A program made the position numbers and the translations under genes. This document shows positions 34,167 through 42,239 of a stretch of 64,000 nucleotides of DNA, piece after piece. Numbering within the stretch: position 1 is the first letter of the stretch; each line of letters starts with the position of its first letter. Origin of the DNA: JAFGHJ01 sp964534175 (GTDB lineage: Bacteria > Hydrothermota > UBA3072); the NCBI GenBank assembly GCA_964534175.1, contig CAZHNS010000009.1:1-64000 (forward strand). Direction: 5' to 3'. The notes under the pieces are model-generated. The model had not been told where the DNA came from. It worked only from the letters and a program-made list of their open reading frames with translations, and did not search any database.

Positions 34167-34856
34167 CTAATTAACTGTATAAACCGTCGGATCTTCTACC
34201 CCAGCATCCTCAAATCCCTTTTTCCTTAAAAGACAGCTATCACATTTACCACAAGCTCTTCCCTTCTCATCCGGGTCATAACAACTATGAGTTAAGCTGT
34301 AATCAACATCTAACTTTATACCTTTTCTTATTATTTCTGCCTTTGAAAGTGATATAAGCGGAGTATGAATTTTTATTTTCTTACCCTCTACCCCATTTTT
34401 TGTGCCAAGATTTGCCGCTTTTTCAAAAGCTTCAATAAATTCGGACCTGCAATCGGGATAGCCGGAATAATCAACCACATTAACACCAATAAATATATCG
34501 GACGCCCCCAGAACCTCAGCCCATCCCAAAGCAAGACTTAAAAAAATAATATTACGAGCAGGAACATAAGTAACGGGAATTTCTTTTCCAATATCTTCAA
34601 CTCCTCCCTTCTTCGGAACCGGAATATCATCGGTTAACGCAGAACCGCCGAAAGAAGTTAAGTCGATATCCGTGATAAAGTGCCTTTTTACACCCATATC
34701 AATGGAAATTTTCTTGGCAGCCTCAATTTCAAAATGATGCCTCTGACCGTAACGAAAACTAATTGCGTATACTTCATATCCTGAATTTTTAGCAGTCGCG
34801 AGAGTAGTCGCGGAATCGATACCGCCGCTTAACAAAACTACTGCTTTCTTTCCCAA
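34167..34856 (-). CDS. queC: 7-cyano-7-deazaguanine synthase
   Basis: A 229-residue QueC, the ATP-dependent enzyme that turns 7-carboxy-7-deazaguanine into preQ0. The PP-loop is VVLLSGGIDSAT (residues 6-17), the conserved THSCYDPDEKGRACGKCDSC near residue 195 supplies the zinc-binding cysteines. It is the last gene of queD-queE-queC, one base after queE. Together they make preQ0 from carboxytetrahydropterin for queuosine; folE and queF are not in the window. Confidence 0.97.
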   Translation of the reverse strand: MGKKAVVLLSGGIDSATTLATAKNSGYEVYAISFRYGQRHHFEIEAAKKISIDMGVKRHFITDIDLTSFGGSALTDDIPVPKKGGVEDIGKEIPVTYVPARNIIFLSLALGWAEVLGASDIFIGVNVVDYSGYPDCRSEFIEAFEKAANLGTKNGVEGKKIKIHTPLISLSKAEIIRKGIKLDVDYSLTHSCYDPDEKGRACGKCDSCLLRKKGFEDAGVEDPTVYTVN

Positions 34857-34857
34857 C

Positions 34858-35496
34858 TTACCTCCCCCTTTTTTCTTCAGGCCACAGAATTTTATGTAAT
34901 TGAATTTGAAGACGGACTTTTAGGGCATCTTTTAAAATCCACTCGGCAAGTAAATCCGGACTCAATTTTTCTTTAACAGAAGATAATAAAACCTTAGCCT
35001 TATCAGTCAGGTTTCTTTCGGCTATTATTTCTTTCGCCCAATCATAATCTGCCCTTTCGGCAATTACAAACTTAACTTCATCCTTTCTATCTAATCGCTT
35101 TATATTTTCCCAATCGATTTCATTCACTTCTCCGCTCGAAGGGCATTTTATGTCCATAATTATTACAGCTTTATCGGAAACAACACTAATATCTTTAGTT
35201 CCGTTAGTTTCAATGAGCACTGTAAAACCTTTATCTATTAAATAATCCACCAGCATGGGAGTTTCGTCCTGCAGGAGAGGTTCTCCCCCGGTAATTTCAA
35301 CATAACGGCATTTAAATTTTTTTACTTCCTTTAAAATCTGCTTAGTAGTGAACTCCTTTCCATCTTCATAGGCATATTTTGTATCACAATAAGAACATCT
35401 TAGATTACAGCCTGCAAGCCTTATAAAGACAAAAGGAATTCCCGAAAAAGAAGATTCACCCTGAATAGAATAAAAGATTTCGTTAACTTTAAGCAA
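34858..35496 (-). CDS. queE: 7-carboxy-7-deazaguanine synthase (radical SAM)
   Basis: A 212-residue radical-SAM enzyme that contracts the pterin ring to 7-carboxy-7-deazaguanine. The start VNEIFYSIQGESSFSGIPFVFIRLAGCNLRC is diagnostic, with the cluster cysteines in CNLRCSYCDTKY (C-x3-C-x2-C) and EITGGEPLLQ as the SAM motif. Spacing to queD is one base and to queC one base, so the three are translated from one message. Confidence 0.97.
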   Translation of the reverse strand: MLKVNEIFYSIQGESSFSGIPFVFIRLAGCNLRCSYCDTKYAYEDGKEFTTKQILKEVKKFKCRYVEITGGEPLLQDETPMLVDYLIDKGFTVLIETNGTKDISVVSDKAVIIMDIKCPSSGEVNEIDWENIKRLDRKDEVKFVIAERADYDWAKEIIAERNLTDKAKVLLSSVKEKLSPDLLAEWILKDALKVRLQIQLHKILWPEEKRGR

Positions 35497-35497
35497 T

Positions 35498-35884
35498 TCA
35501 TTTCTCCGAATATCTTATACCATAATTTTCGGATTCCCAAACTATAACTTCAGAAACATTAATACTATCAGGCAAATTTTCTTTCATCTCAATATAAACA
35601 TATCTGGCGATATTCTCCGCAGTTGGATTTTCTTTGTCAAAAGGTTCTACTTGATTAAGACAGCAATGATCAAACTTTTTAATAACGGAATCTACCCTCA
35701 TCTTCAAATCCTTAAAATCGATAGTCATCCCTATCTTATCGAGCTTCTCAGTTTCGACTTCGACTCTAACTTTCCAGGTATGTCCATGCAGATCTCCGCA
35801 TGAACCTCTATACCCTTTCAACTGATGGGCAGCTGAGAAACTCGTCTCTACAAATGCTTTATACACTGGCTTTTCTTTTCCCAT
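35498..35884 (-). CDS. queD: 6-carboxytetrahydropterin synthase
   Basis: A 128-residue QueD/PTPS enzyme: zinc histidines in SAAHQLKGYRG and CGDLHGHTWKV, catalytic Cys in the same stretch, FDHCCLNQV and PTAENIARYVY. It converts dihydroneopterin triphosphate to carboxytetrahydropterin. First gene of queDEC; the 16-base interval between the -10 box and the ATG includes TTTGAGG, a weak ribosome site. Confidence 0.95.
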   Translation of the reverse strand: MGKEKPVYKAFVETSFSAAHQLKGYRGSCGDLHGHTWKVRVEVETEKLDKIGMTIDFKDLKMRVDSVIKKFDHCCLNQVEPFDKENPTAENIARYVYIEMKENLPDSINVSEVIVWESENYGIRYSEK

Positions 35885-35900
35885 TTTTAAACCTCAAATT

Positions 35901-35929
35901 AGTATAAAAACCGCCCTTAAATTTGTCAA
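35901..35929 (-). promoter_or_regulatory. promoter of queDEC
   Basis: Minus strand: TTGACA (35924-35929), 17 bp, TATACT (35901-35906). The leader is too short to hold a preQ1 riboswitch. Confidence 0.7.
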
Positions 35930-35940
35930 GCTCTACATTT

Positions 35941-35975
35941 GTTAGTGGGTTAGTGTGTTGGTCTGTTAGTCTGTT
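35941..35975. repeat. GTTAG-type short-word repeat
   Basis: GTTAGTGGGTTAGTGTGTTGG and GTCTGTTAGTCTG lie between the divergent queD and subtilase promoters. Confidence 0.5.
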
Positions 35976-36010
35976 TTTTTTGAAAAGATCAAGACAACAA
36001 ATAAAAACGC

Positions 36011-36039
36011 TTGACAAAACAAAAAAATTTTCTTAATAT
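36011..36039 (+). promoter_or_regulatory. promoter of the subtilase gene
   Basis: TTGACA (36011-36016), 17 bp, TAATAT (36034-36039). About 75 bases of leader follow before the CTG start. Confidence 0.6.
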
Positions 36040-36092
36040 TGTTCTTCAGTTAGAAAGAATTATTTTATTTCAGTTATTTAAAAGTTAAATTA

Positions 36093-36110
36093 TTATCTAA
36101 TATTAGATAA
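36093..36110. promoter_or_regulatory. 18 bp perfect palindrome abutting the ribosome site
   Basis: TTATCTAA-TA-TTAGATAA lies immediately before the GGAGG of the subtilase gene. As RNA it could form a hairpin that limits ribosome access; as DNA it could be a regulator site. A longer palindrome with the same outer arms occurs at 42004-42038. Confidence 0.6.
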
Positions 36111-36121
36111 GGAGGAAAAAA

Positions 36122-39100
36122 CTGAACAAAAGATTATTTGTATCGCTACTTTTTACCATTTTCATAACTACCAATTCGGTTTTTGCCAGAGGTAATGAAA
36201 AAATCAAATTAACGGGTTTTCGAATCGAATCATCTAAAAAAAACGAGCCATCTAATAATATCGACCGTAAATCTAACCGAACAAAAATCCTATCTTCTCG
36301 TTTAGACAGACTTCACAAACTTTACACCGATAAGGGAGAATATATTCAGTTTGCCAAACAATCCGACCTGCAACTTATCGAAGATAGAGTAGTTGTAACT
36401 GTTTTACCCCAACCCGGTATTACAACGGCAGATATAGATGAAAACAATCTAAAAGCTTTCGGCTCAAAGATTCAAGCAAAAGCAAAACACTCCATGAGAG
36501 TCGAAATACCAATAAGCGAGCTTGAGAATGTAGCAAACTCAATTAAAGAGCTCGCAGAAATCATACCCCCTATGAAACCAAAAGAACACGCAGTAACCAG
36601 TGAAGGTGTTGCACTTATGAATGCCGACCATTGGCACTCAGTAGGTGATTCGGGAACAGGTGTTAAAGTAGCTGTTATCGATGGTGGCTTTATGTCCTTA
36701 ACTGATGCGCAAACCGAAGATGACATACCATCATCTTATGTAAGTCATGACTTTTCCGGAACCGGGCTCGAGGCAGGTACGCCCCATGGTACAGCCGTAG
36801 CTGAAGCAATTTTTGATCTGGTTCCTAACGCAGAATTTTATTTATACAAGATAGCAGATGGAACCGATCTTGAAAACGCAAAAGATTCCTGCATCAGTAA
36901 TGGTGTCGACATCGTCAACCATTCAATGGGATGGTACAATGCCAGTTACTACGACGGCACGGGGCTTATTTGTAATATTATCGATGATGCCATCTCCAAC
37001 GGTATTTGCTGGGTCAATTCAGCAGGTAATGACGCAGAAATGCATTATCGTTCTGTTTTTGATGATACCAATAGAACACATAATTTCAGCGGCAGCGGTG
37101 GAAACATTAACTATTTTGGTCCCGGAGACGGATCCGCCTATGTCATCGATGCAGGGTCTAGAATCGATGTTTTTCTAAACTGGGACGCTTATCCAACTAC
37201 CACGGAAGATTATGATCTGGCGTTATATTACTGGAGGGAAGCACCACCACCATCGCAATGGATATTAGTTGACGCTTCCACCAATGATCAAACCAGCGGA
37301 AGCTGGCCATATCCTACCGAACAAATATCTTATGTAGCCGAACATACGACTCCATACGGTGTAGTTGTCTGGGAGGACTCGACCACCATGAATCATGACT
37401 TTACGCTTTTCAACTGGATAGCTCCTTTTAATTACCAGACCGCGTCGAGCAGCATCACAGATCCTGCAAGTGCAACAGACGTCATTTCTGTCGGTGCTAT
37501 AGATAGAAATGACTATACAAGTGGTCCCCAGGAAGACTTCAGCTCTCAGGGACCTACAACAGACGGAAGAACCAAACCGGATGTCGCAGCACCTGACAAT
37601 TGTAATAGTTACGCTTACGGATATTGGTACGGCACTTCCCTATCATCCCCGCATACAGCCGGGGTCTGCGCTTTACTTAAATCACGATTCCCCGGATATA
37701 GTAATACTGAAATCCGAGATTATCTATATACGAATTGTACAGTTGATTTGGGAACCTTAGGAAAAGATAATATCTATGGCTGGGGAAAAGTCGAAATGCC
37801 GGACATTTCCTTAACGGTAACTTCTCCCAATGGCGGAGAAGATTTTCAGGTAGACAGTGTTCATAATGTTACCTGGACTTCAAGCGGTACAAGCGGAGGT
37901 GTCAAAATTGAATATTCTACCAACAATGGAACGAGCTGGGCGGACGTGATTGCGAGCATTCCCGATACGGGGGTTTATCCCTGGACTATACCTGATACGC
38001 CTTCAGATAGTTGTCTTCTTCGGATAACCGACACAATTGGGAGCCCTTCGGATACAAGTGATGCTTTATTTACGATTTCCCCGATTCCGTTCATAACAGT
38101 TGCTACTCCCAACGGTGGAGAGGACTGGCAGGTAGCAAGCAGCCAAGACATTACATGGACTTCGAGCGGTACAAGTGGGGGCGTCCGGGTACAATATTCG
38201 ACCGACAGTGGCTCGAGCTGGTCGGACGTGATTGCGAGCATTCCCGACACCGGAGCTTACTCCTGGACTATACCTGATACACCTTCAGACAGTTGTCTTG
38301 TGAGAGTTGCGGATACAAATGAAAGTCTCGCGGATACAAGTGATGCCATATTTACGATTTCCCCGATTCCGTTCATAACAGTTGCCACTCCCAACGGTGG
38401 AGAAAACTGGCAGGTAGCAAGCAGCCAAGACATTATCTGGACTTCAAGTGGTACAAGTGGAGGCGTCCGGGTACAATATTCGACCGACAGTGGCTCGAGC
38501 TGGTCGGACGTAATTGCAAGCATTCCCGACACCGGGGCTTATCCCTGGACTATACCTGATACACCTTCAGACAGTTGTCTTGTGAGAATTGCCGATACAA
38601 ATGGAAGCCTCGCGGATACAAGTGATGCCATATTTACGATTTCCCCTATCCCATACATAACGATTACGGCACCAAACGGCAGAGAAGACTGGGGAAGAGG
38701 TTATAGTTATGATATTACATGGACTTCGGCTGGTACCAGTGGCGACGTCAGAGTCGAATATTCTATCAACAATGGGACAAACTGGTCAGACGTAATTGCC
38801 AGTATGCCCGATACGGGGGCATATCCCTGGACAATCCCCACTGATACAATTTCGGATAGTTGTCTTGTTAGAATATCCGATACGGATGGAAGTCCAGTGG
38901 ACACAAGCGATTCCATATTTGCAATCGTATCTGTTACATCTATCCCTATACCTAAATTACCCGAAGTTTATTCTTTTAATACAAAAGGAATCACCGCAGG
39001 AAATCTGTTTGAAATAAAATACGCTCTTCCCGAAAAAGCTAAGTTCAAACTTGAGGTATATGATATAAAAGGAACAAAAATAGAAGAGATTTCAGAAGAA

Positions 39101-39226
39101 AATCGAGCGGGCTTCTATTCAATGAAGATAAACATGAGTGGTAAACCTGCAGGTGTGTACTTTATCAGAATGGAAGCAAATGGGAAAAAATTTACCAAAA
39201 CAAATAAGGTTGTATTAGTAAGATAG
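36122..39226 (+). CDS. secreted S8 subtilisin-like protease with four PNGGE domains and sorting-type tail
   Basis: About 1034 residues. The frame is open upstream of the first ATG (36494); only from the CTG at 36122 does it gain a signal peptide (NKRLFVSLLFTIFITTNSVFA), and AAGGAGG sits seven bases before that CTG, so I place the start there. An N-terminal prodomain-like region precedes the S8 domain with Asp187 (VAVIDGG), His222 (PHGTAVAE) and Ser506 (GTSLSSPHTAG). Then come four beta repeats of about 94 residues (TVATPNGGEDWQVAS ... DTSDAIFTIS) of the Ser-Thr-rich/Kre9-like kind. The last 80 residues (FEIKYALPEKAKFKLEVYDI ... GVYFIRMEANGKKF) form a type IX/FlgD-like C-terminal domain. Likely exported and surface-attached or released. 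Confidence 0.9.
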   Translation: MNKRLFVSLLFTIFITTNSVFARGNEKIKLTGFRIESSKKNEPSNNIDRKSNRTKILSSRLDRLHKLYTDKGEYIQFAKQSDLQLIEDRVVVTVLPQPGITTADIDENNLKAFGSKIQAKAKHSMRVEIPISELENVANSIKELAEIIPPMKPKEHAVTSEGVALMNADHWHSVGDSGTGVKVAVIDGGFMSLTDAQTEDDIPSSYVSHDFSGTGLEAGTPHGTAVAEAIFDLVPNAEFYLYKIADGTDLENAKDSCISNGVDIVNHSMGWYNASYYDGTGLICNIIDDAISNGICWVNSAGNDAEMHYRSVFDDTNRTHNFSGSGGNINYFGPGDGSAYVIDAGSRIDVFLNWDAYPTTTEDYDLALYYWREAPPPSQWILVDASTNDQTSGSWPYPTEQISYVAEHTTPYGVVVWEDSTTMNHDFTLFNWIAPFNYQTASSSITDPASATDVISVGAIDRNDYTSGPQEDFSSQGPTTDGRTKPDVAAPDNCNSYAYGYWYGTSLSSPHTAGVCALLKSRFPGYSNTEIRDYLYTNCTVDLGTLGKDNIYGWGKVEMPDISLTVTSPNGGEDFQVDSVHNVTWTSSGTSGGVKIEYSTNNGTSWADVIASIPDTGVYPWTIPDTPSDSCLLRITDTIGSPSDTSDALFTISPIPFITVATPNGGEDWQVASSQDITWTSSGTSGGVRVQYSTDSGSSWSDVIASIPDTGAYSWTIPDTPSDSCLVRVADTNESLADTSDAIFTISPIPFITVATPNGGENWQVASSQDIIWTSSGTSGGVRVQYSTDSGSSWSDVIASIPDTGAYPWTIPDTPSDSCLVRIADTNGSLADTSDAIFTISPIPYITITAPNGREDWGRGYSYDITWTSAGTSGDVRVEYSINNGTNWSDVIASMPDTGAYPWTIPTDTISDSCLVRISDTDGSPVDTSDSIFAIVSVTSIPIPKLPEVYSFNTKGITAGNLFEIKYALPEKAKFKLEVYDIKGTKIEEISEENRAGFYSMKINMSGKPAGVYFIRMEANGKKFTKTNKVVLVR
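37806..38930 (+). repeat. four tandem repeats of about 282 bp in the subtilase gene
   Basis: Units start near 37806, 38091, 38373 and 38655. The second and third are almost identical over their whole length at the nucleotide level; the first and fourth are more diverged. Confidence 0.88.
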
Positions 39227-39335
39227 TCAATTTAGAGATTATTTAAATCTCAGTCAAATTATCAAGTTGTTCTTATACTTATAAATACAACAAAACAATT
39301 TGTTTCTCGCAGGTAGGAACTTGTTTTATGAATTT

Positions 39336-39542
39336 TTACGGTTTCTTTAAATAAAACACATATATGGGTTTTATAAGGCAGAGTATACACAATCCAACAA
39401 ACCACCAGATATTAATATTCAATATTCTTGGAAATATTTTGGCTATAATTAATGTTATAAATAATGTAGCCCATTGGGTTAACTTCAGATCAAAGACGCT
39501 CATATTCTCCACTCGCTTATTCATCTTATTTATAAAATCCAT
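39336..39542 (-). CDS. small two-helix membrane protein
   Basis: A 68-residue protein I do not recognise. A polar N-terminus (MDFINKMNKRVENMSVFDLKL) is followed by two hydrophobic segments (WATLFITLIIAKIFPRIL and IWWFVGLCILCLIKPIYVFYL) and a short basic tail. The ATG has a perfect ribosome site (AAGGAGGGG), which is strong evidence that it is translated. It lies 17 bases after the RCK channel-like gene on the same strand, so the two are probably cotranscribed and may act together. Confidence 0.78.
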   Translation of the reverse strand: MDFINKMNKRVENMSVFDLKLTQWATLFITLIIAKIFPRILNINIWWFVGLCILCLIKPIYVFYLKKP

Positions 39543-39559
39543 CTTCCCCTCCTTACATA

Positions 39560-40684
39560 TTATAATTTAATTGGCTCAGACTCTGCAATTATAAAAAGGG
39601 CATCTCCCTGTTGAATCTTGTAAGAACTCTGCGGGTTAACAACAATGAGTCTGTTCTTCTCTTCTACCTTATGAAGTACATCCATAGATAATTTTCTTCT
39701 TATCTCCGGCGAATCATCAATTTCCACTCCCAACAATATCATCTTACGTTTTGCCAGAATACTAAGAACTTCCGAAAACTCCTTCCCTATAATCTCATCA
39801 GAGAATTCTCTATCATAACGGTAAAATTCACTACCCGAGTTAAATGTCAATAATTCTGTTATTATATTTGATACTCCCGGATTTAGAGAAGAAGCAACGC
39901 TAAGACTCCCGCCTAACTGGTCAAGACAGATTATTTCATCAGCATGAGCTCGCTCAAGATGAATTCGATTAGCCGAATTAAGTAACTGAACACTTGTATG
40001 AACCTCTCGATGCAGAGATTCTACTGCCAGGACGATCATTAACGCTTCAGCATCTGCTTCATTTGCTTCTTTTCTAAGATCACTGAGTACAATAACGCTG
40101 CTTGCTTTTTTAACGCCAGCGTTTAATAAATCCTCATCTTGCGTAGGATCTCCTTTTACGAATTCAACCCTTTCATCCTGCACAGGCCGAGTATCAAGAT
40201 TTGCTAAAATAACTATATTTTTCTTTACCTTTAAGTCCGTGTTCTGCAATTTTTCTACAATTCTCTTTCCCTGGAAATTCCAACCACAAATTATAATATG
40301 TTTTGAAAAGTTTACTTTCTTCACAATACTTCCTCCTCTTGCGACAAACTCTACAAATACGGTAGTAATTTTAGCAGTAACAACAGCAACAAATAGTAAA
40401 CTCACTAAAAGTGAAGTCAACATCCCAATTTTGGTCAAAAAACATTTTACCTCTAAAACCCCTAATTCTCCCAAAAAAGCGGGTAAAAGCATTACACTAG
40501 CTTCTGCGAAACTGAGACCTTCGAGAATTGTTATAAGTATGGTTATACCAACATAAATAATTACAAAAAGACCAAGAACAAATATTAAGGGTCGTCTTAC
40601 AAATTGTTTCTGCAAAAAACGAATAGATTGATGTACTTTAAATCTCTTTATTCTTGAGAAAAAAATAAAGATTCCCTTTTTCAA
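39560..40684 (-). CDS. RCK (TrkA-N) domain channel-like membrane protein with atypical pore
   Basis: About 374 residues. Two N-terminal membrane helices (LIFVLGLFVIIYVGITILI and GMLTSLLVSLLFVAVVTAKI) flank a pore-like loop, then an RCK NAD-binding domain (HIIICGWNFQGKRIVEKLQ, VEFVKGDPTQDEDLLNAG, SSVIVLSDLRKEANEADA) and a TrkA-C-like end. The loop reads LLPAFLGELGVLEVKC and lacks the K+ filter TVGYG, so ion selectivity is in doubt. I start at the TTG of 40684 (AAAGGAG upstream); an in-frame ATG at 40747 lies upstream of and overlaps the promoter. Confidence 0.78.
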   Translation of the reverse strand: MKKGIFIFFSRIKRFKVHQSIRFLQKQFVRRPLIFVLGLFVIIYVGITILITILEGLSFAEASVMLLPAFLGELGVLEVKCFLTKIGMLTSLLVSLLFVAVVTAKITTVFVEFVARGGSIVKKVNFSKHIIICGWNFQGKRIVEKLQNTDLKVKKNIVILANLDTRPVQDERVEFVKGDPTQDEDLLNAGVKKASSVIVLSDLRKEANEADAEALMIVLAVESLHREVHTSVQLLNSANRIHLERAHADEIICLDQLGGSLSVASSLNPGVSNIITELLTFNSGSEFYRYDREFSDEIIGKEFSEVLSILAKRKMILLGVEIDDSPEIRRKLSMDVLHKVEEKNRLIVVNPQSSYKIQQGDALFIIAESEPIKL

Positions 40685-40707
40685 ATATTCAATCTCCTTT
40701 GTTATAA

Positions 40708-40735
40708 ATATTAAATAAAAAAGTGATATAGTCAA
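40708..40735 (-). promoter_or_regulatory. promoter of the channel-like gene
   Basis: Minus strand: TTGACT (40730-40735), 16 bp, TAATAT (40708-40713), followed by AAAGGAG and the TTG at 40684. Its position rules out the upstream ATG as the usual start. Confidence 0.65.
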
Positions 40736-40876
40736 GGGAAAACCCATGCCTGCAACTAAAAATAGAGCTAAATAGTTCCAGTTCTACCTATAGATATAAC
40801 GGAACTTTTTTTAAGGCGAATTCATATCTTTTCATAGTTAATTTTAGCTCAAGGAAAGATTTAAAAAAATTTAGAG

Positions 40877-40903
40877 TTGACAAAAACTAAAACATAATAA
40901 AAT
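40877..40903 (+). promoter_or_regulatory. promoter of nadE
   Basis: TTGACA (40877-40882), 15 bp, TAAAAT (40898-40903). The ATG at 40912 is eight bases on and has no Shine-Dalgarno. Confidence 0.5.
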
Positions 40904-40911
40904 TTATACAA

Positions 40912-41703
40912 ATGGACGCGGAAACAATATACTATAAAATCATAGAAAAAATCAAGAAATACTTCAATGAAAACAATATCAACCGAGCAGTTATAGGATT
41001 AAGCGGCGGCCTGGACTCAAGCATTACCGCTTTACTCACAACCGACGCAATCGGAAAAGAAAATATCGATTGTCTACTTTTGCCTACCGAATTCACACAA
41101 GAGGACAGCAAAAAAGACGCGTATGAACTATGTGAAAATCTGCAGGTTCCACTAACTGAATTTGATATAACCAATATATTCGATATATATATCGAAGCAC
41201 TAGCCAAAAAATTTATAATTAAAGGAATTAATATACCCGAAGAGAATCTCCAGGCACGAATCAGAGCAAATCTTCTGATGTATGTTGCGAACAAAAAAAA
41301 CGCGATTGTAATTGCAACGGGAAATCGCTCGGAAATATTAACGGGTTATTGCAGCCTTTACGGCGACACTGTGGGCGCAATTGCTCCTATAGGCAGTCTA
41401 TACAAAACAGAAGTGAATGAACTGGCAAATTGGATTAACAAGAATAAAGGAAATCCAATTCCAGAATCGATTATAAAAAAAGCTCCTTCTGCGGAATTAA
41501 ATATAGACCAAAAAGACGAGGAAGAACTCCTGCCCTATAAAATACTCGACCCCATTTTGGGGCTCTATGTCGATGAGGGTAAAAGTAAAGAGGAAATTAT
41601 AGCCGCGGGTTTTAAAAAAGAAGACGTAGAAAAAACCATTAATCTTGTCGAATCGAGCCGTTTTAAACGTATAAAACTCCCGGTTATTATTGAAATAAAG
41701 TAA
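40912..41703 (+). CDS. nadE: NH3-dependent NAD+ synthetase
   Basis: A 263-residue NadE, the last step of NAD synthesis (deamido-NAD + NH3 + ATP). The PP-loop is VIGLSGGLDSSITALL (residues 27-42); IATGNRSEILTGYCSLYGD and KKAPSAEL are further family motifs. There is no glutaminase domain, so ammonia is the direct donor. Length is typical of the short form. It is a single-gene unit, divergent from the channel-like gene, and its start looks leaderless. Confidence 0.96.
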   Translation: MDAETIYYKIIEKIKKYFNENNINRAVIGLSGGLDSSITALLTTDAIGKENIDCLLLPTEFTQEDSKKDAYELCENLQVPLTEFDITNIFDIYIEALAKKFIIKGINIPEENLQARIRANLLMYVANKKNAIVIATGNRSEILTGYCSLYGDTVGAIAPIGSLYKTEVNELANWINKNKGNPIPESIIKKAPSAELNIDQKDEEELLPYKILDPILGLYVDEGKSKEEIIAAGFKKEDVEKTINLVESSRFKRIKLPVIIEIK

Positions 41704-42003
41704 GAAAAAGTAGAATTCAGAAGCTACAAATCAGAATCCCACTCCAAGAAAAAAATAACTTTACCATAGAGGGCACATAGCAAGAAATATCTAAGTTTGC
41801 TTAAAACTCAACACACTCAGCAAAAGAATTTGCCACTGGCTGACACGGATTTCCACAAAAAAAAGGAAGTTTTATTTTGTTTTTAAAACCTATCTCACCC
41901 CCAATCTTCGACATCCAGATACTTGTATTTTTTTTGAGCAGCAAACACACTCTCAAAATCATAAACCGCACTCCAACAATTCGCCTTCTTCTAAATATAG
42001 TGT
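41704..42003. other. non-coding spacer with repeat words
   Basis: About 300 bases with no supported gene. CCATAGAGGGCACATAGC and CTGACACGGATTTCCAC words (41763-41866) belong to the window's dispersed repeat families; the rest is plain AT-rich sequence. Confidence 0.5.
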
Positions 42004-42038
42004 TTTTATCTAATAATAATTGTTATTATTAGATAAAA
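42004..42038. promoter_or_regulatory. long perfect inverted repeat upstream of the secreted-protein genes
   Basis: Two 16-base arms, TTTTATCTAATAATAA and TTATTATTAGATAAAA, separated by TTG. It lies 15 bases before the -35 box of the next promoter and shares TTATCTAAT/ATTAGATAA with the palindrome at 36093-36110. No GC pairs near the base and no following T-run make it a poor terminator. Confidence 0.6.
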
Positions 42039-42052
42039 TATAATTTTTCCTC

Positions 42053-42081
42053 TTGACATCATCTTCGATTTTAATTATACT
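42053..42081 (+). promoter_or_regulatory. promoter of the 42236-44878 genes
   Basis: TTGACA (42053-42058), 17 bp, TATACT (42076-42081). The leader to the ATG at 42236 is about 150 bases and contains a possible 26-codon leader frame. Confidence 0.65.
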
Positions 42082-42158
42082 AGAAAAGTATATTATAATT
42101 ATACATAATAAAGCTAAGTTTTTTATGTGTGAAATTGCATTGTTTTATTGGAGGACAA

Positions 42159-42239
42159 TTGAAGTTAAATTCTAAAGATATTGTTATTTTTTTAGTTAAC
42201 ACAAATTCATACTCAAACCAAAAAGGAGGTGAAGTATGA
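42159..42239 (+). CDS. possible 26-residue leader peptide
   Basis: A TTG at 42159, five bases after TTGGAGGA, opens a 26-codon frame that ends in a TGA overlapping the ATG of the next gene (ATGA). The encoded peptide has a hydrophobic centre (DIVIFLVN) and is unlike any family I know. The good ribosome site and exact coupling make translation plausible; the amino-acid sequence includes the codons of the next gene's own Shine-Dalgarno (KGGE), so coupling could regulate that gene. It may also be chance. Confidence 0.3.
   Translation: MKLNSKDIVIFLVNTNSYSNQKGGEV

Noticed and set aside
33236..38930. CRISPR-like array
   Set aside because: The regular repeats are in-frame protein-domain repeats without unique spacers.
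40685..40747. N-terminal extension of the RCK protein to the ATG at 40747
   Set aside because: The promoter (40708-40735) and AAAGGAG lie inside it; the TTG at 40684 fits both.
42004..42038. Intrinsic terminator for nadE
   Set aside because: The hairpin has almost no GC pairs, no T-run after it and lies 300 bases past nadE; a regulatory palindrome is more likely.
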